From assembly GCA_964582415.1 (NCBI GenBank), contig CAZOSF010000032.1:1-25753 (forward strand): a stretch of DNA of 25,753 nucleotides, read 5' to 3'. Position numbers and translations under genes: made by a program. Position 1 is the stretch's first letter. Every line of letters begins with the position of its first letter. Below the pieces are notes generated by a model that ran no database searches, was not told the DNA's origin, and was given only the letters and a program-made list of their open reading frames with translations. This stretch comes from CAZOSF01 sp964582415. Its GTDB lineage: Bacteria; Bacteroidota; Bacteroidia; Flavobacteriales; Flavobacteriaceae. Positions 22,878-25,753 of the stretch are shown here, one piece after another.

Positions 22878-24326
22878 ATGCCGGAAATTATTCCAGGGGA
22901 TAAGAAATTTGAAACTATCCCTTCTATAAAGGACAAAGCCCTCCGAATCAACCTTAATGAAAACATTTATGGATCGTTCGCAGAGATTGGTGCTGGACAG
23001 GAAACGGTTCGTAATTTTTTTAGAGCAGGTGGTGCCTCTGGTACCATTGCTAAAACCATGTCGGCTTACGACAAGGATTTCTCCGATGCTATTTATGGTA
23101 TAGAACCCGATGGACGCTACGTTACCGAATCACGCTTAAAGCGTATGCTCGATTATGAGATCGAGCTTATCGAACAGCGTATCACGCGCAAAAAACACCC
23201 GAACAAAATGTTTTTTGCCTACGCCAATACCGTAGCCACCATCGACTTTGCCAAGAAATACAAAGGACACGGATGGGTGGGCATTAAGTTCCAAACGAGT
23301 CCGAATGAGGATTATAGTGAGATTACCCTTCATATTCGTTTTAAAGAGAATGAAGCCATCCTGCAGCAACAAACCCTAGGTACCCTTGGGGTGAACTTGA
23401 TTTATGGGGCGTTTTATAAGCACGACCAACCCAAAAAGTTGTTGCGCTATCTATACGACCATATCGATCAGGATAAAATTGAAATCGATACCATCAACTT
23501 CAGTGGTCCTGCCTTTAAAGATGTAGACAACCGTTTGATGAGCTTGCAGCTTATTAAAAACGGAATGACCGAAGCGGTAGTTTTTGGCCCTGATGGAAAT
23601 ATGATTCTTCCCGCTGCTATTTTCTATAAGAAAAACATCATGGCACTTCGCGGTAGTTTCCGCCCGGTAACCAAGGTAAACATGGATATGTATGAGAAAT
23701 CCATGGAACTTTTCTTGAAGGAATCTAAAGTAGAAGAAGAAAATACGGTGGTAGTCTTTGAGATTACCCTTTCCAACCTAAGGGCCGAAGGGGAAATCAA
23801 CGAGCAGGACTTTATGGACCGGGCGCGAATTCTTTGTTCTTTGGGGCATAATGTAATGATCTCCAACTTCCAGGAATACTACCGACTGGTGGAGTATTTC
23901 TCTAATTATACCCGAAACCGTATGGGATTGACCATGGGGGTGAACAACCTCGTGGCTATCTTCGACGAAAAATACTACCGTCACGTAAGTGGTGGTATTT
24001 TGGAAGCCTTCGGAAAACTCTTCTTCAAAGACCTGAAGGTCTACCTCTACCCTATGCACGACCCAGATACTGGCGAATTGATCAATTCGGACAATCTGAA
24101 AGTACACCCCCGTATGAAGGAACTGTACAAGTTCTTTAAATACAATGGAAAGCTGGTGGATATCGAAGATTTCAATGAAGACTACCTCGATATCTTCTCA
24201 AGGGATGTGTTGGATATGATTGAAAGCGGCCAGGAAGGCTGGGAAGACAAACTCCCCATCGGCGTACCGGAACTCATCAAGCGAAAGCACATGTTTAATT
24301 ACAAGGGTGCTGAGCAAAAGGTTTAG
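22878..24326 (+). CDS. conserved soluble protein of unknown function (often labelled TonB-dependent receptor)
   Basis: The 482-residue protein belongs to a highly conserved Bacteroidota family whose members begin with ALRINLNENIYGSFAEIGAGQETVRNFFRAGGASGTIAKTMSAYDKDFSDAIYG-type sequence, broken here at about residues 22-75. Further conserved-looking segments are RMLDYEIELIEQRI, PNKMFFAYANTVATIDFA, HGWVGIKFQ, and GGILEAFGKLF. It has no signal peptide, no membrane helix and no beta-barrel or plug motif, so the receptor label sometimes seen is wrong for this sequence. A nucleotide-binding or metabolic role is possible, but I see no assured catalytic motif. It is monocistronic, between two promoters and the heptamer array C. 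Confidence 0.85.
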   Translation: MPEIIPGDKKFETIPSIKDKALRINLNENIYGSFAEIGAGQETVRNFFRAGGASGTIAKTMSAYDKDFSDAIYGIEPDGRYVTESRLKRMLDYEIELIEQRITRKKHPNKMFFAYANTVATIDFAKKYKGHGWVGIKFQTSPNEDYSEITLHIRFKENEAILQQQTLGTLGVNLIYGAFYKHDQPKKLLRYLYDHIDQDKIEIDTINFSGPAFKDVDNRLMSLQLIKNGMTEAVVFGPDGNMILPAAIFYKKNIMALRGSFRPVTKVNMDMYEKSMELFLKESKVEEENTVVVFEITLSNLRAEGEINEQDFMDRARILCSLGHNVMISNFQEYYRLVEYFSNYTRNRMGLTMGVNNLVAIFDEKYYRHVSGGILEAFGKLFFKDLKVYLYPMHDPDTGELINSDNLKVHPRMKELYKFFKYNGKLVDIEDFNEDYLDIFSRDVLDMIESGQEGWEDKLPIGVPELIKRKHMFNYKGAEQKV

Positions 24327-24328
24327 TT

Positions 24329-24363
24329 CAATGAACAATTAGAAATTAGAAATGAACAATTAT
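24329..24363 (+). repeat. heptamer tandem array C (5 x 7 bp)
   Basis: Five heptamers: CAATGAA, CAATTAG, AAATTAG, AAATGAA, CAATTAT. Units 2 and 3 are identical to units 3 and 4 of array A. The array begins two bases after the stop of the upstream gene and contains the stop codon of the minus-strand four-helix gene (24360-24362). Confidence 0.85.
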
Positions 24364-24701
24364 TTGGCCGATTGTATAATTCGGTACAATAGTTTGAGTA
24401 TTTCTTCAATTTCAATCAGTGCACTGGCATACGTTTTCTCATGCAAATAGCCTGAATCCCTCAATAATCGCAACCAATATTTTGTTTCCCTTGCCTCTTT
24501 GTAGGCAATCGACATTTTAGCCCTAAAATCCCGCTTGGAAATTCCTCCTATTGCTTCTTCAATATTAGCGCCAATAGAGGTACTGGACTTCAAATATTGT
24601 TTCGATAAAACAAATTCTTTTTTTTCAATTAAATCCTTGTAGATGGAAATAGAATTAAGTGCAAATTCATAGCTCTTTTCTAAAATTGGGTTGCTTTTCA
24701 T
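24360..24701 (-). CDS. four-helix bundle protein (S23/IVS-encoded family, TIGR02436)
   Basis: The 113-residue protein matches the family first found inside intervening sequences of 23S rRNA genes and related to the Avd accessory protein of diversity-generating retroelements. Conserved segments are visible: YEFALNSISIYKDLIEKKEF, LKSSTSIGANIEEAIGG (about 38-54) and KEARETKYWLRLLRDSGYL (about 68-86). Four amphipathic helices are expected, and related proteins form pentameric barrels that may bind nucleic acid. Here it is neither in an rRNA gene nor beside a reverse transcriptase. Both flanks are heptamer arrays, and the stop codon lies in array C. A weak TACGTTCG box on the minus strand (24748-24741) could be its promoter. 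Confidence 0.9.
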   Translation of the reverse strand: MKSNPILEKSYEFALNSISIYKDLIEKKEFVLSKQYLKSSTSIGANIEEAIGGISKRDFRAKMSIAYKEARETKYWLRLLRDSGYLHEKTYASALIEIEEILKLLYRIIQSAK

Positions 24702-24797
24702 TTGAAGTTATTTTGTTATTGAACAACTTCAAATTCCTTTCGAACGTATCCCCACAACTTTGCTATAAGGATGAATTCATAAATTGAAACTTAAAAA

Positions 24798-24832
24798 ACA
24801 ATTGCACATTGTTCATTGATCATTGTTCATTG
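24798..24832 (-). repeat. heptamer tandem array D (5 x 7 bp, minus orientation)
   Basis: Read on the minus strand from 24832: CAATGAA, CAATGAT, CAATGAA, CAATGTG, CAATTGT. Unit 1 and unit 3 equal unit 1 of array C, in inverted orientation. The two right-hand CAATGAA units are perfect and the inner ones degrade. Confidence 0.8.
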
Positions 24833-24889
24833 TATATCCTTTAACACAAGTATAACAACCTGCAATTTCAAATTGGTTTGCTTGAATTG

Positions 24890-24897
24890 TAACTTTG
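24890..24897 (+). promoter_or_regulatory. -7 promoter box for bcp (TAACTTTG)
   Basis: TAACTTTG exactly matches TAnnTTTG, 31 bases before the ATG at 24929. A TTTC at 24866-24869 lies 20 bases upstream of the box and could be an imperfect -33 element. Confidence 0.6.
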
Positions 24898-24928
24898 GGC
24901 AACGATCACGTAAAACGATTTTAACGCT

Positions 24929-25387
24929 ATGAAAACTTTAAAAGCAGGAGATAAAGCTCCTAACTTCAACGCTAAAGATCAGGACGGAAACACCGTTTCA
25001 TTGGCAGATTATAAAGGAAAGAAATTGGTGGTTTTCTTCTACCCAAAAGCCGATACCCCAGGCTGCACTGCGGAAGCTTGTAACCTATCGGATAATTACG
25101 CCGAGCTTCAGAAAGCCGGGTATGAAATCTTAGGGGTGAGTGCCGATGCTGAAAAAAAGCAAAAGAAGTTTCAAGAGAAGTTCAAGTTCCCTTATCCGCT
25201 ATTGGCAGATGAAGACAAAGAGGTCATCAATGCCTTCGGTGTATGGGGTCCCAAGAAATTTATGGGGAAAGAGTATGATGGTATTCACCGAATGACTTTC
25301 CTAATCAATGAAGAGGGTGTTATCGATCGCGTTATCGATAAGGTGAAAACCAAAGACCACGCTGCCCAGATATTGGAAACGGCCTAG
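24929..25387 (+). CDS. bcp: thioredoxin-dependent thiol peroxidase (Bcp-type peroxiredoxin)
   Basis: The 152-residue peroxiredoxin reduces hydrogen peroxide and organic hydroperoxides using thioredoxin. The peroxidatic cysteine C46 lies in KADTPGCTAEACNLSD and the resolving cysteine C51 is five residues later, as in atypical 2-Cys Bcp. KLVVFFYPKADTPGC, FKFPYPLLADEDKEV and AFGVWGPKKFMGKEYDGIHRMTFLI are all typical. It has no signal peptide and is cytoplasmic. It is monocistronic, and beyond its stop codon only repeats are seen up to the window end. Confidence 0.96.
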   Translation: MKTLKAGDKAPNFNAKDQDGNTVSLADYKGKKLVVFFYPKADTPGCTAEACNLSDNYAELQKAGYEILGVSADAEKKQKKFQEKFKFPYPLLADEDKEVINAFGVWGPKKFMGKEYDGIHRMTFLINEEGVIDRVIDKVKTKDHAAQILETA

Positions 25388-25436
25388 GACCTATTCCCTT
25401 TTTGTAATATGGTTGTTGTAGCCTAAACCTAACTTT

Positions 25437-25524
25437 GATACGCCTTTGATACGCCTTTGATACGGGGGAGATACGGGGGAGATACGGAGGAGATACGGAG
25501 GAGATACGGAGGAGATACGGAGTA
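25437..25524 (+). repeat. 11-bp tandem array with GATACG core (8 units)
   Basis: Eight uninterrupted 11-bp units share GATACG, followed by 5 variable bases: CCTTT twice, GGGGA twice, GAGGA three times, then GAGTA. The blocks of identical variants suggest local unit duplication. The preceding 49 bases after bcp (25388-25436) and the following 79 bases (25525-25603) contain nothing I can recognise, except that the former would need to contain any bcp terminator and shows no hairpin. Confidence 0.9.
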
Positions 25525-25603
25525 AACCCGAAGTAATAGATTTTTAGGATTGGGGTTGAATTGGCTTCAAAATACGCTCTGAATGCCGTATTTTTATGAC
25601 CAA

Positions 25604-25641
25604 TAAATAGTAATTAGGTCTCGCCCCTCGCCCCTCGCCCC
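25604..25641 (+). repeat. heptamer array E (TAAATAG, TAATTAG, then TCGCCCC x3)
   Basis: TAAATAG (25604-25610) and TAATTAG (25611-25617) are followed by GTC and three exact TCGCCCC heptamers (25621-25641), then TCGACTC. TAATTAG is the unit that begins arrays A and B, and here it again adjoins a different heptamer. Confidence 0.7.
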
Positions 25642-25650
25642 TCGACTCCG

Positions 25651-25710
25651 CTCGGGATGACGCTCGGGATGACGCTCGGGATGACGCTCGGGATGACGCT
25701 CGAAGTGACA
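25651..25710 (+). repeat. 12-bp tandem array CTCGGGATGACG (4 exact units plus one degenerate)
   Basis: Four perfect CTCGGGATGACG units at 25651-25698 are followed by a degenerate unit CTCGAAGTGACA (25699-25710). The array directly follows TCGACTCCG at 25642-25650. The remaining 43 bases to the window end show no further period. Confidence 0.9.
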
Positions 25711-25753
25711 GCATGACCAGACATCCAACGACAGAGAACAGGCACCCGAGAAC

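Larger units (their letters stand above)
24329..24832. other. candidate repeat-bracketed cassette (arrays C and D with four-helix gene)
   Basis: The 504-base segment is bounded by heptamer arrays whose CAATGAA units face inward as inverted repeats (24329-24335 on plus and 24832-24826 on minus). It contains just one gene. The CAATGAACAAT motif occurs on the plus strand at 24329-24339 and, as its complement ATTGTTCATTG, at 24808-24818 and 24822-24832. No transposase or target-site duplication is visible. That it is a mobile unit is inference. Confidence 0.4.

Noticed and set aside
22878..24326. TonB-dependent receptor label for the 482-residue protein
   Set aside because: It has no signal peptide, plug or barrel features; the label found for relatives appears to be an error.
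17617..24832. Heptamer-bracketed segments considered as integron cassettes or insertion sequences
   Set aside because: No integrase, transposase, attC-like hairpin or clear target duplication is visible, so I describe them only as candidate repeat-bracketed cassettes.
25437..25710. Tandem arrays considered as a CRISPR array
   Set aside because: Units of 7, 11 and 12 bp directly abut with no spacers, and no cas genes are near.

Overview
The window looks like a stretch of Flavobacteriaceae (Bacteroidota) chromosome with about 40% GC. Several genes are preceded by the Bacteroidota -7 promoter box TAnnTTTG, ribosome-binding sites are not obvious, and much of the content is core Bacteroidota genes: a BatA-N protein, a SusC-style TonB receptor with a carboxypeptidase-regulatory-like domain, a TIGR02757 protein, a DUF937 protein and a three-gene transhydrogenase. 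I see no rRNA, tRNA, phage genes, transposase or CRISPR array.

Layout. 1-1600: the first codons of a minus-strand gene that fits ychF, two secreted Lys/Glu-rich low-complexity proteins and a secreted VOC-fold protein. 1600-5930: a dicluster ferredoxin diverging from a LuxC-family acyl-CoA reductase out of a near-palindromic shared promoter, then serC, serA and a DUF937 protein. 5970-9313: a compact run of a lipoprotein, a small membrane protein, a His/Cys-rich small protein and a TonB-dependent receptor, which suggests outer-membrane metal uptake. 9312-10828: a minus-strand group of msrA, folE and a small membrane protein. 10947-12365: a LolD-like ATPase and a TIGR02757 protein. 12366-12832: a gene-poor gap holding a promoter, three serial hairpins and a strong terminator, which I call a candidate structured small RNA. 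12833-13366: a lipoprotein. 13487-17623: a tight operon of a BatA-N/VWA membrane protein, a dihydroorotase homologue that has lost most of its metal ligands, a small membrane protein and an alpha/beta hydrolase. 17668-19701: a secreted protein of unknown function, then (minus strand) a PhnP-like metallo-hydrolase with a membrane-anchored coiled-coil protein. 19934-22803: the proton-translocating transhydrogenase operon. 22878-25387: a conserved soluble protein of unknown function, a four-helix-bundle (S23/IVS family) gene on the minus strand, and a Bcp peroxiredoxin. 25388-25753: a non-coding tail made largely of tandem repeats with 11-, 7- and 12-bp periods.

The most unusual structure is a set of heptameric (7-bp) tandem arrays, each readable as about five units (35 bp). 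They sit at 17617-17651, 18413-18447, 24329-24363 and 24798-24832, with related material at 25604-25641. Two pairs are in inverted orientation and each pair brackets a single accessory gene: the 230-aa secreted protein (17668-18360) and the four-helix-bundle gene (24360-24701). Three of the four arrays overlap the stop codon of an adjoining gene; in two of these the stop is the TAG of a TAATTAG unit. I infer that these are related repeat-bracketed cassettes or insertion hot spots without a transposase. This could be a previously undescribed repeat system in this lineage, but it needs genome-wide comparison to prove.
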